Source: Hymenobacter siberiensis
Lineage (GTDB): Bacteria; Bacteroidota; Bacteroidia; Cytophagales; Hymenobacteraceae
Reading direction: 5' to 3'
DNA: 64,000 nucleotides
NCBI RefSeq assembly: GCF_018967865.2
Contig: NZ_JAHLZY020000003.1
Location: 1 to 64,000 of the forward strand
Made by a program: the position numbers and the translations under genes. Under the pieces are notes generated by a model. The model worked only from the letters and a program-made list of their open reading frames with translations. It did not search any database and was not told the DNA's origin. Position 1 is the first letter of the stretch, and each line of letters starts with the position of its first letter. Below, piece by piece: positions 25,649 through 34,119 of the stretch.

Positions 25649-26661
25649 TAGAGCGGTTTCCAATTTAGTGTACAGAATCTGATGCACCTTGCGTTATGAA
25701 AGCATATTCGATTGATTTGCGGGAACGGGTAGCGGCGGCATGTGCCGCACCGCAGGCCCGGATTTATCAGGTGGCGGCGCAATTTAGCGTCTCCATCTCC
25801 TTCGTGGACAAGCTTTTGCGCCGGCAGCGCACGAGCGGTTCGCTGGCGGCCCTGCCCGCGAACGGCGGCCCACTGCCGCGCCTGGACCCGGCTGGCCAGG
25901 ACCTATTGCGGGCCTGTCTGGTGGCGCAGCCCGACGCGACCCTGGCCGAACTGGCCACGGCCCTGCTCGCCGCCGACGGTCCGGCCCTGAGCCGCACGAG
26001 TACGTGGCGGGCGGTGGAGCGCCTGGGATGGGGGCGCAAAAAAAAAGCGTCCACGCCGCCGAGCGTGACACCGAACGCGTCGTAGCCATGCGCCGCTTAT
26101 TTTTGGAAGCCATTCAGGAAGAAGATGTGCGCCGTTTCGTGTTCGTGGACGAGACGAGCACCAACCTCACCTACTGCCGCCGTTACGGCCGGGCCCCGGC
26201 CGGCCAGCGCCTGGACCAGGCCGTGCCGTTGCACGGCGGCCCGAACGTGACGCTCATCGCCGCCCTGACCCCGGACGGGCTCGGAGCCTTGTTGAGCGTT
26301 AACGGGGCCGTTAATGGCGACGTGTTTGCCGCCTACCTCGACCAGGTGCTCGGCCCCAACCTGCGGCCGGGCGACGTAGTAGTGCTCGATAATCTGTCGG
26401 TACACAAGGTGGAAGGCTTGGACGAAATCGTGAAAAAGTACGGGGCTCGGCTGCGCTACCTGCCGCCCTATTCGCCGGATTTCAATCCCATTGAACTCGC
26501 TTTTAGCAAACTCAAGACCTGGTTGCGCACCGCGAAAGCCCGCACCCGCGACTTGCTGGAGGAAGCCATCCGGACCGCCGCCGACTGGATAACCGAACAG
26601 GATGCCAAGAACTGGTTTGACCATTGCGGATATCATGTACAGTGATTTGGAAACCGCTGTA
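25649..26661 (+). mobile_element. IS630-family insertion sequence, copy A
   Basis: Terminal inverted repeats GAGCGGTTTCCAA (25651 onward) and its near-complement ending at 26659 are each flanked by TA (25649-25650 and 26660-26661), the IS630/Tc1-mariner target duplication. The two ends agree over about 24 bp with a few mismatches. The interior encodes a two-frame transposase. It differs from the second IS630 element at 32.8-34.0 kb in ends and protein. Confidence 0.9.
25696..26645 (+). CDS. IS630-family transposase, expressed by -1 frameshift
   Basis: The first frame (25696-26085) holds the helix-turn-helix half (MKAYSIDLRERVAAACA; FSVSISFVDKLLRRQR). The second (26004-26645) holds the DDE catalytic half: FVFVDETSTNLTYCRRYGRA with the first Asp, VVVLDNLSVHK with the second, and YLPPYSPDFNPIELAFSKLK with the Glu. 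The frames overlap across an A9 run (about 26038-26046), where a -1 slip joins GWGRKKK to SVHAAERDTERVV. This is the standard programmed frameshift arrangement in IS630 elements. All catalytic residues are present, so the element may be active. Confidence 0.9.
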
Positions 26662-27043
26662 GGCTGACCCGACGGCGGGCTAATGGATTTGCGGGGCACC
26701 TGTCTTCGCTCACGCCCTTGTCATGCTCAACGGGCAGTCAACGGTGGTAAGCGCTTTCGCGGGCGAATCAGCTGCGACAAAGAATAAAGCTTGCATTGGT
26801 ATCTGCACCACTATTGATGAGTAGGTTATCACGGATGGCTTTGGCAGCTGCCCGCACCAAGCGGCGTTAGCAAAAAATAGGGCTGGCATATGCTTCTGCG
26901 GGCAAGCGCAGGCATTTTTGGCAGGTACTGAACTTGTGCGGGGTGACTAGGTTATGCTGCCGGTTTTCGGTAGCGCCAGCTCCCACGGGGCCAGTTTACT
27001 GGAAACAAACGGCAATTCATCTCACTCAAAACACAACAAAACA
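26662..27043. other. 380-bp gap without a gene
   Basis: I see no coding sequence here. The final 60 bp (A/C-rich, ending ACACAACAAAACA) precede the metallo-hydrolase start and probably form its leader. Confidence 0.4.
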
Positions 27044-27823
27044 ATGAAATCCACCCTAATCCTTGCTGCTGCCCTGGCTTCATTTGCGGTTCAGGCGCAG
27101 GCCCAAGCCGTCAGCACGCCGCGCGTGGCCGCCGACCAGATTGCCACTAAAAAAGGTCCCCTCACGGTGCAGCCCATCACGCACGGCAGCGTGGTGTTTA
27201 CGTGGGGCGGCAAGACCATTTACGTAGACCCCTACGGCGGGGCCGCGGCCTATGCTGGCCTGGCCGCACCCGATGTTATCCTCATCACCGACATTCACGG
27301 CGACCACTTGGACCCGAAAACCCTGGCGGGGCTCTCCATAGGCAAGGCCCTGATGGTGGTGCCCCAGGCGGTGGCCGATATGCTGCCGGCGCAGTACAAG
27401 GCACAGGTACGCATTCTGAGCAACGGTCAGCAACTCGATACGCTGGGCCTGAAGGTTGCGGCCGTTCCGATGTACAACCTGCCCGAAGCGGCCGACGCCA
27501 TGCACCCCAAAGGCCGGGGCAATGGCTACGTGCTGACCCTGGGCGGCAAAAACGTCTACCTCTCCGGCGACACCGAAGATATTGCCGAAATGCGCGCCCT
27601 CAAGGGCATCGACGTGGCCTTCGTGTGCATGAACCTGCCTTATACCATGGACGTGAACCAGGCCGCGCAGGGGGTATTGGCCTTTAAACCGGGTATTGTT
27701 TACCCGTACCACTACCGTGGGCAAAGCGGCCTGAGCGATGTGGCCAGCTTTAAGAAAACCGTGAACACGTCCAATAAGAAGATTGACGTCCGGCTGCGCA
27801 ACTGGTATCCGGCGGCCCAATAA
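27044..27823 (+). CDS. Exported UlaG-like metallo-beta-lactamase-fold hydrolase
   Basis: Protein of 259 aa with a signal peptide (MKSTLILAAALASFAVQAQA). The fold is that of the MBL superfamily: LTVQPITHGSVVFTWGGKTI with the YVDPYGG strand, the metal motif TDIHGDHLDPKT (HxxDH type), then VYLSGDTEDIAEM with the bridging Asp, and a final VYPYHYRG histidine. This pattern matches UlaG-like hydrolases (MBL_fold, PF13483). The substrate is unknown. The ATG at 27044 is chosen because it opens the signal peptide; a longer frame from 26954 does not. It is followed by a strong hairpin and appears to be a single-gene unit. Confidence 0.88.
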   Translation: MKSTLILAAALASFAVQAQAQAVSTPRVAADQIATKKGPLTVQPITHGSVVFTWGGKTIYVDPYGGAAAYAGLAAPDVILITDIHGDHLDPKTLAGLSIGKALMVVPQAVADMLPAQYKAQVRILSNGQQLDTLGLKVAAVPMYNLPEAADAMHPKGRGNGYVLTLGGKNVYLSGDTEDIAEMRALKGIDVAFVCMNLPYTMDVNQAAQGVLAFKPGIVYPYHYRGQSGLSDVASFKKTVNTSNKKIDVRLRNWYPAAQ

Positions 27824-27829
27824 AGTAAC

Positions 27830-27888
27830 GAAACCACGAGGCACGTCCTGTCGAGCCGCTGGCTTGGTAGGACGTGCCTCGTGGTTTC
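27830..27888. terminator. Long hairpin, probable terminator or palindromic repeat
   Basis: A perfect 20-bp stem (27830-27849 with 27869-27888; GAAACCACGAGGCACGTCCT and complement) around a 19-nt loop lies 7 bp after the metallo-hydrolase stop. It lacks a T-run, so it may be a mobile palindrome that also stops transcription. Confidence 0.6.
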
Positions 27889-28096
27889 AGCGCCCAATAC
27901 GGCTTTGCTCGCTCAAACCGAATTAAAGTATAACTAACTGAATAATAGTTAGTAGAAGTGAGTTTGTTTAGTTAGATTTGATAGGGTGCGTACTTCAGCC
28001 CGCAGCGCTGAAAGGCAGCTAACGAGTCTGCCAGATGATTTGTCCCCGGAAGTCGTTGTGCGGGTTGGGGCGAGGCAGCGGCTTATCTTGCTGCTG

Positions 28097-29809
28097 ATGA
28101 AGCTACCACTACATTTTTGGGTGCCGGCCGCGCGGCTGGTGGCAGCAGCTGGGCTTTTCGGGGCCGCACTGTCTGCGCGGGCACAGAATTTTGGGGCCAT
28201 GATTCCGTATAGCGTCGGCAGCAACGTCGCGCCTCTCGGGGTGACTCTGGCTGATTTCAACGGCGACGGCCGCCTCGACCTCCTCACGGCCAACGACCCC
28301 AGCCAATCGCTGAGCCTGCTCTACGGGCAGAGCAATGGCACCCTAGGCCAGCTTCAGCTGCTGCCAGCAGCCGGTGCCGGTGCGGTGGCCCTGAAAGTGG
28401 GCGACCTCAACCGCGACGGGCGCCCCGATGTGGTGGTAGCCGGTGCCGGCTCGGGCGGCGTGCTGATTGGTACCGCTGCCGGGGTACTCATCCCGCCCGG
28501 GTATCAGTTTTCGCTGCGCATGACCAGCAACCCGGGTGCGCTAGCACTGGGCGACGTGAACGGCGACGGCCAGCCCGATGCGGTGGCCGTGGCAGGGGCC
28601 AGCACGGGCAACAGCCACGACGAGCAGGCCGCCGTGCTGCTGGGCCGCGTAAACGGCTCGTTTGCGCCTGCCCTCACCTATTCTCTCGCCGCCGGCAGCC
28701 AGCCCGAAGCCGTAGCGCTGGGCGACGTGAACGGCGATGGCCGACCCGACCTGGCCGTGGCCAGCCTTGGCACCGATGCCGTACAGGTACTCCTGAACCT
28801 GGGCAATGGCCTGTTTGGGAGCGCCACGAGCTATAGTATGGGCGTCGGGACCGGGCCGCTGGGAATAGCCGTGGCCGACGTGAATGGCGATGGCCAGCCC
28901 GACCTGCTCACGGCCAACCACGCCGGAAGCGTGGGGGTGCGCCTGAATTCCGGGGGGCAGTTCGGGCCGGTCACGATTTACCCCGTCGGTGCGGCGCCGG
29001 TGGGTATGGCCGTGGGCGATGTGAACAACGACGGCCTTCCCGACGTGGTGACCGCCGGGTTCGGCAGCGACCAGCTGTCGGTGCTGCTGGGGACTGGGGC
29101 GGGCTTGTTTGGGCCGGTCACCAACTACGCCATCGGCCCCGGTAGCAGCCCCATCAGCGTAGCCATCGGCGACATAAACGGTGATGGTGCCCCCGATTTG
29201 GTGTCGTCAAATTTCAACGCTGGCACCGCCGGTGTATTCCTCAGCCAGGCTCCCGTGCTAAACCTGACCGGCCCCGCGAGCGGCGGCGCGGGCACGCCCA
29301 TTACCCTCACCGGTACCCGACTGGTTGGTGCCACGGCGGTTACGTTCAGCAGTAATACCCAGGTTGTGACCACCGTGCCCGCTACCAGCTTCACCAGTAC
29401 CAATTACACGGCCACGCCCAACACCATCGGGCTGGTGGTGCCGGCTGGCCTGGTCGTGGGCCCCTATCTACTGGCAGTCGTGACGCCGCATGGCACCAGC
29501 CCGGCCACCGGTTTCGGGGTCAGCGCGCTCCTGGCAACGGTGCCCGGGCTGCTGGCTGAACAGGTGGATGTGTTTCCGAGCCCAGCTCATGCGCGGGCCA
29601 CAGTGCGGGTACCGCCCGGCCCGGGCATGGGTACCATGCGCCTGCGCCTGTGCGACGCCTTGGGTCGGCTGGTATCCACGGTGGAGGCGATGGTGCCCGC
29701 TACAGGCCTGCACCAGGAACTGGACCTGCGGCACCTCGTTCCGGGCCTGTACGTGCTGCAAGTGCAGGCCGGGGCCACAACGGTTACGCGCCGTCTGCTG
29801 GTGGATTAA
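28097..29809 (+). CDS. Secreted FG-GAP/VCBS repeat protein with type IX sorting domain
   Basis: Protein of 570 aa with a signal peptide (MKLPLHFWVPAARLVAAAGLFGA, ending SARAQ). Seven FG-GAP/VCBS repeats form a probable beta-propeller (about 35-390). Their calcium-binding loops read DFNGDGRLD, DLNRDGRPD, DVNGDGQPD, DVNGDGRPD, DVNGDGQPD, DVNNDGLPD and DINGDGAPD. An IPT/TIG-like domain follows (PASGGAGTPITLTGTRLVGA), then a C-terminal type A sorting domain (DVFPSPAHARATVRV to LVPGLYVLQVQAGATTVTRR) that directs export by the type IX system. The ATG at 28097 is chosen for the signal peptide. The ligand is unknown; surface adhesion is a guess. Confidence 0.9.
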   Translation: MKLPLHFWVPAARLVAAAGLFGAALSARAQNFGAMIPYSVGSNVAPLGVTLADFNGDGRLDLLTANDPSQSLSLLYGQSNGTLGQLQLLPAAGAGAVALKVGDLNRDGRPDVVVAGAGSGGVLIGTAAGVLIPPGYQFSLRMTSNPGALALGDVNGDGQPDAVAVAGASTGNSHDEQAAVLLGRVNGSFAPALTYSLAAGSQPEAVALGDVNGDGRPDLAVASLGTDAVQVLLNLGNGLFGSATSYSMGVGTGPLGIAVADVNGDGQPDLLTANHAGSVGVRLNSGGQFGPVTIYPVGAAPVGMAVGDVNNDGLPDVVTAGFGSDQLSVLLGTGAGLFGPVTNYAIGPGSSPISVAIGDINGDGAPDLVSSNFNAGTAGVFLSQAPVLNLTGPASGGAGTPITLTGTRLVGATAVTFSSNTQVVTTVPATSFTSTNYTATPNTIGLVVPAGLVVGPYLLAVVTPHGTSPATGFGVSALLATVPGLLAEQVDVFPSPAHARATVRVPPGPGMGTMRLRLCDALGRLVSTVEAMVPATGLHQELDLRHLVPGLYVLQVQAGATTVTRRLLVD

Positions 29810-30060
29810 GGGGTTTGAGTAATGTGAGGGGGATTCCTCTCATTTACGGAGACAGAATCGGTTTGCTTGGCTTGCCACCAGGCGGTTAATGTGCCTCATG
29901 GTATCATCAACCCGGCGTGGTGTAGGGTTCAGGATTTAATAGGAGGGCTGCCAGACCCTTTGGTCTGCCTAAAAAAAAGCGATGGATACAAAAGGGCTGC
30001 TACTCGCTGTCCGGTTGAGCAGGGCTTCTGCTGCGAGCACCGCTTTACAAGTGGCTCCAG

Positions 30061-30591
30061 TTAGCGGTTTAGCCAGGCTTTCTTCTCCAGCCGATACACA
30101 AAATTCAACTTCGGAGCTTCGCCAAAATAGGCTATTTCTTCCTCCGCAATTTTTTCCGCCCCTAGGCGGCCAATGGCTATTTGCGACCGCATATTATCCG
30201 CACCAATATGAAAGTAGACTCTGGATACGAATTGGAACACGTAATCCAGCATCAGCGCTTTCACCCCTAAATTGAAGCCTTTGCCCCAATACCGGGTGGC
30301 ATAGAACGTGTAGCCAATCAGGATGCTGTCATCCTGCGCGTCATAGTCGTAGAAACGAGTGCTGCCCAGAATGCTGTTCGTGGCCTTATCCACAATCTTG
30401 AGGGCCTTTTGCGCCATGGCCCCTTCAAAATAGGTCCCAAATGCCTCAGGCTTCCATCGGTCTTTATTGGGGTGCTGCTCCCAGACTTTTGGGTCGGAGG
30501 CGGCGGCATACAAGTCGGCAAAGTCAGTTGCTTCCAACGGCAGCAGCCAGACTTGTTGGTTTTCCAACGTGGGTTGTGTGTTGAATGGCAT
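30061..30591 (-). CDS. GNAT-family N-acetyltransferase (RimJ/RimL type)
   Basis: Acetyltransferase of 176 aa with the Acetyltransf_3 fold: LLPLEATDFADLYAAASDPK at the start, LGSTRFYDYDAQDDSILIGY in the core, and the acetyl-CoA pyrophosphate loop represented by ATRYWGKGFNLGVKALML (canonical pattern Q/RxxGxG/A). The C-terminus FHIGADNMRSQIAIGRLGAE is typical of RimJ/RimL-like enzymes that acetylate protein N-termini or small amines. The substrate cannot be told. It stands alone, and the 250 bp before the FG-GAP gene's end hold no other gene. Confidence 0.9.
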   Translation of the reverse strand: MPFNTQPTLENQQVWLLPLEATDFADLYAAASDPKVWEQHPNKDRWKPEAFGTYFEGAMAQKALKIVDKATNSILGSTRFYDYDAQDDSILIGYTFYATRYWGKGFNLGVKALMLDYVFQFVSRVYFHIGADNMRSQIAIGRLGAEKIAEEEIAYFGEAPKLNFVYRLEKKAWLNR

Positions 30592-30734
30592 AAGGGCAGG
30601 AATTTCGGTGTTGGATAGTTTTCCAACGCATAAGTAAGAAAATGGCCGGTTATTTATCAGAGGACAGCTCGTTTACTGGGCGGTGGGCTAAATTCAGATA
30701 AAATCCGTCAGAGGCTTTGTAGGTTATACGGAAC

Positions 30735-31170
30735 ACTTTTGCGCTAAATGTGGCAGCGACTAAATTCGGCGCAATGGGCATAGTCAAGGCCATGCTCGTT
30801 ATCAATGCAAAGTCTGCCGTTACCAGGCACGATTCGAACCGGCAGCGGTTGCCAAGGCCATACAATACGGACAAGTGGACTAGGTTGCTGGGCGAGCGCA
30901 ACTCCCCGCGCAGCATTGTGCGCCCAACTGGTGTCGCGCGGATGACGATTGCTAAACGCCTCATTGCGGCAGCTCTGGCAGGCCTTGCCCCGCCGTTATC
31001 ACCGCCACTGCCGGTACTTCACCAACCAGAGGAAGGCCTACGCCAAGGTACTGCCCCGCTGGCGGCCCTGCCCCAACGGCGAAGGCCAGACGAGCATCGC
31101 GGAAGCCAGCAACTGCTTCTTGCGCCAGCGCTACAATCGCGTCGACTTGTTCAATCGCTCAATTGCTGTC
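30735..31170 (+). pseudogene. IS1-family transposase relic
   Basis: Scattered frames match an IS1-type transposase. They comprise a zinc-finger/HTH N-terminus (cysteines of KCGSD, then RYQCKVCRYQARFEP in one frame and LLGERNSPRSIVRPTGVARM in another) and a C-terminal part (LWQALPRRYHRHCRYFTNQR; then AEASNCFLRQRYNR). The catalytic middle is gone, and the family YTD reads FTN here. Several frameshifts and stops exclude activity. No terminal repeats are visible. It abuts the parB-like gene tail to tail. Confidence 0.7.
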
Positions 31171-31195
31171 CTGCTCCCCTACCCTTTCAATGCGG

Positions 31196-31624
31196 TTACA
31201 GAAACGGGTATTTCTTTTGCAATACAGTCAATACTTTGGGCGGCAAAGGCCGGTAGGCTTCCTCTTTCCCCACAAAATAAGCCGTTAGCGCCGCTTCAAG
31301 AATCTCCTGAATATTCTCGCCGCCGTACGTCGCCAGTTGCTGCAGCTTTAGGTAAGTGGCAGCTTCCAGCTTGTTTGAAAAGATTATCTTTTCTGGCTTT
31401 ACGTCTTTATTGTCAAGACTATCTTTACCATAAATATTTCCTTTTATGCTGGCTGCTGGCGTTACCGAGCCCTGTATGAATTCGGCAGTACCCGCCTGGT
31501 GAGTTGGGCGAATAGTGCCGGCATTGGGCCACAGGGCCTGGTCGGGATTGATGGCTTGGGGAGGAACACCGGTAATATCGGCCACGGCGGTGGCGGCGAA
31601 ATTAGGACGAGGCTGCTTGCTCAT
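31196..31624 (-). CDS. ParB-like partition partner (ribbon-helix-helix C-terminus)
   Basis: Small protein of 142 aa encoded directly after parA; its ATG overlaps the parA stop (ATGA), implying translational coupling. The N-terminal half is polar and probably disordered. The C-terminal part (KIIFSNKLEAATYLKLQQLA to LEAALTAYFVG) has the strand-helix-helix look of a ribbon-helix-helix or similar DNA-binding domain. I see no ParB nuclease-type motifs. By position it should be the centromere-binding adaptor of a type I partition system, but the family is not recognised from sequence alone. Confidence 0.7.
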   Translation of the reverse strand: MSKQPRPNFAATAVADITGVPPQAINPDQALWPNAGTIRPTHQAGTAEFIQGSVTPAASIKGNIYGKDSLDNKDVKPEKIIFSNKLEAATYLKLQQLATYGGENIQEILEAALTAYFVGKEEAYRPLPPKVLTVLQKKYPFL

Positions 31625-32385
31625 TGCGCAATGCGGGTTAAAAGTTCTTGGGTAAGGGCCAGGTAGTCGTGCGCGCTGTTGGATTCCGGCGCATGGGCGT
31701 GAATGCTTTTTTTCAAGGCCACGGCTTCCACCAGTTTGGCGTTGATGCGGATGGACGTTTCCGTCAACAGGCCCCGTACGCGTGCTTGCTGGGCCAGCTC
31801 CGCCGCAAAATCGTGGTACACCTGCCCGCGGTAGCTGGGGTGGTATTGCGTCAGAAAGACGCCCTTCAATTCAAGGGCCGGGTTAAAATTGTCCCGCACC
31901 GCTTCCAGCATGTCAAGCAGCTTGTAAAAGCCGGCAAAAGCAAACGGGTCGGGGCGCATGGGGGCCAGCACGTAATGGGCCGCGGTCAGGCTCATCACCG
32001 TCATGGGGCCCATGGAAGGCGGCGTATCGATAACGACGTAATCGTACTGCTTCTCCAAGCCTGCCAGCTGCCGGCGGAGGAGATTGGGATGCGTGGCATC
32101 GGCCCCAATCATGCGTTCGAGGGGGCTTAGTTCGGGCCGGGAAGCAATCAGGCTCAGGTTGTCCCCCATGGGCTGCACCACCTCGGCTAGCGTTGCCTCC
32201 CCCCGCAGGACCATGCACAGGTTGGGGGCTTGCACATTAGCAAAGGTTGAGGTAAGGTTACTCTGAGGGTCACAATCGATGAGCAGCACCCGGTGACCGA
32301 GCAGCACCAGGGAATGACCTATGCCGAGCGCCGAAGTCGTTTTCCCCACCCCTCCCTTGTGCTGGGCAATTGCAATAACTTTCAT
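31621..32385 (-). CDS. parA: ParA-family partition ATPase
   Basis: Type Ib-like ParA of 254 aa. The deviant Walker A is KGGVGKTT at residues 10-17, followed by VLLIDCDPQSNLT (Walker A') and YDYVVIDTPPSMG (Walker B). No N-terminal DNA-binding extension is present, unlike type Ia. It drives plasmid segregation by ATP-dependent DNA binding, stimulated by its ParB partner. It is first in the parA-parB pair, and the AT-rich repeat block directly upstream (32386-32620) is a candidate centromere and autoregulatory site. Chromosomal MinD/Soj homologues are an alternative, but the short size and partner favour a plasmid role. Confidence 0.92.
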   Translation of the reverse strand: MKVIAIAQHKGGVGKTTSALGIGHSLVLLGHRVLLIDCDPQSNLTSTFANVQAPNLCMVLRGEATLAEVVQPMGDNLSLIASRPELSPLERMIGADATHPNLLRRQLAGLEKQYDYVVIDTPPSMGPMTVMSLTAAHYVLAPMRPDPFAFAGFYKLLDMLEAVRDNFNPALELKGVFLTQYHPSYRGQVYHDFAAELAQQARVRGLLTETSIRINAKLVEAVALKKSIHAHAPESNSAHDYLALTQELLTRIAQ

Positions 32386-32620
32386 CTTAACTGGAATTGA
32401 TATACAGATTATCTTGACACAAAGATGGTAAAGACAATCTGTATTAAAAAGAGATATTTATCATCTTTCCGTCTGTCTGGTCTTTATAAAATACAGCATA
32501 CTTTGTTAAAAATAAGCTATTTGCTATAGAATTAGCCCGTAAAGTAGTCTTTATTGACTGTTTATAAAGATGTCTTTATAACTTTATTTAACTTATATCT
32601 TTATTAATTCCCGATGATGA
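32386..32620. promoter_or_regulatory. AT-rich repeat block upstream of parA: candidate parS centromere/operator
   Basis: Repeated GTCTTTAT words start at 32480, 32547 and 32572, with an ATCTTTATT at about 32598. A perfect palindrome of 9-bp arms (TTATAAAGA, two bases, complement) spans about 32562-32581, and a second inverted pair ATACAGATT/AATCTGTAT lies at 32402-32410 and 32436-32444. The block is far more AT-rich than its surroundings. Binding by the ParB-like protein is inferred from position. Confidence 0.55.
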
Positions 32621-32837
32621 GCAGAGAAGATGAATGCGCCGGATTGTGATGTTTATACCGCGCCCGCATAGTAAGTTCCTTCCATTAACTGGTACCACCG
32701 GCGAGGTGAGGTGGTCGGCTAAAGGTGGACAGCATATAGGTCCTTCTCTTTCCTGCATCGAAGCTGTTTAGAAAGTCGGTTTTTGGTTGATTTTTCGCAA
32801 AAGGATGACAACGAAGGCGAGCCAGTGCCAGGCCGGC

Positions 32838-34025
32838 TAGTGGTCAAAAAACATTAAATAGTCGGGTATAATCGGTTTAATTTAATGCGGGCATCAGCGG
32901 TTTTGAATTGCCAGTTGCGCGGTTTTAGGTTGGCATTTTGCTTGTTTTTCCACCGTTCGACGACCGCCTGCACGGCTTCTTTGCTCGAAAAGGAGCGGTC
33001 AAGCACTTGGCGCGTGAGGACGGAGAATTCAATTTCGGCCATATTCAGCCACGACCCGTGGACGGGGGTGTAAATGATTTCCATCCGCTGCACATAGGCC
33101 CGGGCGACTTCCGGTGGGAAGTGGGCGTAGAAGTTGCTGATTCGGTGCGTACTCAGGTTGTCCATCACCCAGCGCACTTTTTTCGCTTCCCGGGAGGTCG
33201 TGTCCATTAGCCGGGCCACAAACTGCACCCACGTGGCGGCTTTGTGGTGTCGTTCTCCACGGTCAACTCGCGCCAACCGCGCAACGGTTCGGTGGCGACG
33301 AACAACTCCACCACGCCCCGGCGCACGTATTCCGAATCGCGGTGTGGCTGCCCGTTGGAAGCAGTAAATTCTTGGTAATCGAGTAGTTGTTTAGGCGATT
33401 CGTCCAGGCACACAACGGGAAAATCCGCGTCGTAGGGCTGCTCGTACACGTCGAGCACCTGCTCCATCTGGCACACAAAGGCTGCGTTCTCTTCGGCCGG
33501 AATCACCCATTGCATGGGGCCCTGAAAAGGCTTAAGTTCGTTTTTTTTAGCAGCCGCGCCACCATTGTGGTCGAAATATGCTCGACCACCTGCAACTCCA
33601 CCAGCCGGTTGGCCAGCATCCCCAACTGCCAGCGCGGGTGGTCGTCGGGGGGGGGTTGGCAGAGCAAGACCGTCAGATGGGCTTCTACCCGACCGTCTAT
33701 CTTCTTGTCAGAGCGCATTTTACGTACTTTCGGCTCGAACATCTTCAGGCCTTCCTCGCAGAACTGACGGCGTACCCGTTCCACCGTGCGCGTGCAGATG
33801 CCCAGCACGGCAGCCAGTTCCAGGGCCGGGCGGCGCCCGGTCTGCTCGTCGCTGTTCAACAAAATTTGAATGTCCCGAAGTTTAGCCGAATGGGCTTTAT
33901 ACTTCTTCTGCCACCCCTCTAGGGTCTGGCGTTCGTCGGCGGTCAGGTAAAGGCGATAAAGGGTCATAACGAAGGACTTAGTCATCCTTAATCCGATACG
34001 ACCAATTAAAGTTTTTGAACCACTA
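32838..34025 (-). mobile_element. IS630-family insertion sequence, copy B, degenerate
   Basis: Imperfect inverted ends (GTGGTCAAAAAAC from 32840 and its near-complement ending at 34023) are each flanked by TA (32838-32839; 34024-34025). The element is 1,188 bp including both TA copies. Its transposase is broken. The right end lies within a metallophosphatase gene and creates its stop codon. Confidence 0.82.
32854..33985 (-). pseudogene. IS630-family transposase, frameshifted twice
   Basis: Transposase in three frames. The N-terminal winged-helix/HTH part spans 33985-33503 (LTADERQTLEGWQKKYKAHS; LAAVLGICTRTVERVRRQF). The first shift is at the A8 run near 33541-33548 and could be programmed. 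The middle part (33515-33207) contains PVVCLDESPKQLLDY with the first catalytic Asp. A second break near 33255 lies outside an obvious slip site. The last part (33276-32854) reads VRWVMDNLSTHRISNFY with the second Asp and YTPVHGSWLNMAEIEFS with the Glu. The second break suggests a dead copy, although all three catalytic residues survive. Confidence 0.8.
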
Positions 34026-34085
34026 GTGCAGGTTCAGGTAGCCGTGCACGTCATTGAGCTGAAACAGGGTGAGCGTGGTCGTCAT
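34023..34085 (-). pseudogene. 5'-nucleotidase/SoxB-like metallophosphatase, N-terminal stub cut by IS630
   Basis: The ATG at 34085 starts LTLFQLNDVHGYL, the first metal-binding motif (NDxH) of bifunctional metallophosphatase/5'-nucleotidases, a family that includes the sulfur enzyme SoxB. After 20 codons the frame ends in a TAG made partly by the IS630 target TA. The remainder is not found on the far side of the element, so a deletion accompanied or followed insertion. It is 34 bp downstream of the MFS gene on the same strand and was probably the last gene of the sulfur operon. Confidence 0.75.
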
Positions 34086-34119
34086 AGCATACAAGGAAAG
34101 TGGTGATGAGGGTGCCGCG

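Noticed and set aside
30810..30860. tRNA-like GGTTCGAATC on the minus strand
   Set aside because: The flanking bases do not pair as a T-stem, and the plus strand encodes a recognisable IS1-type protein segment.
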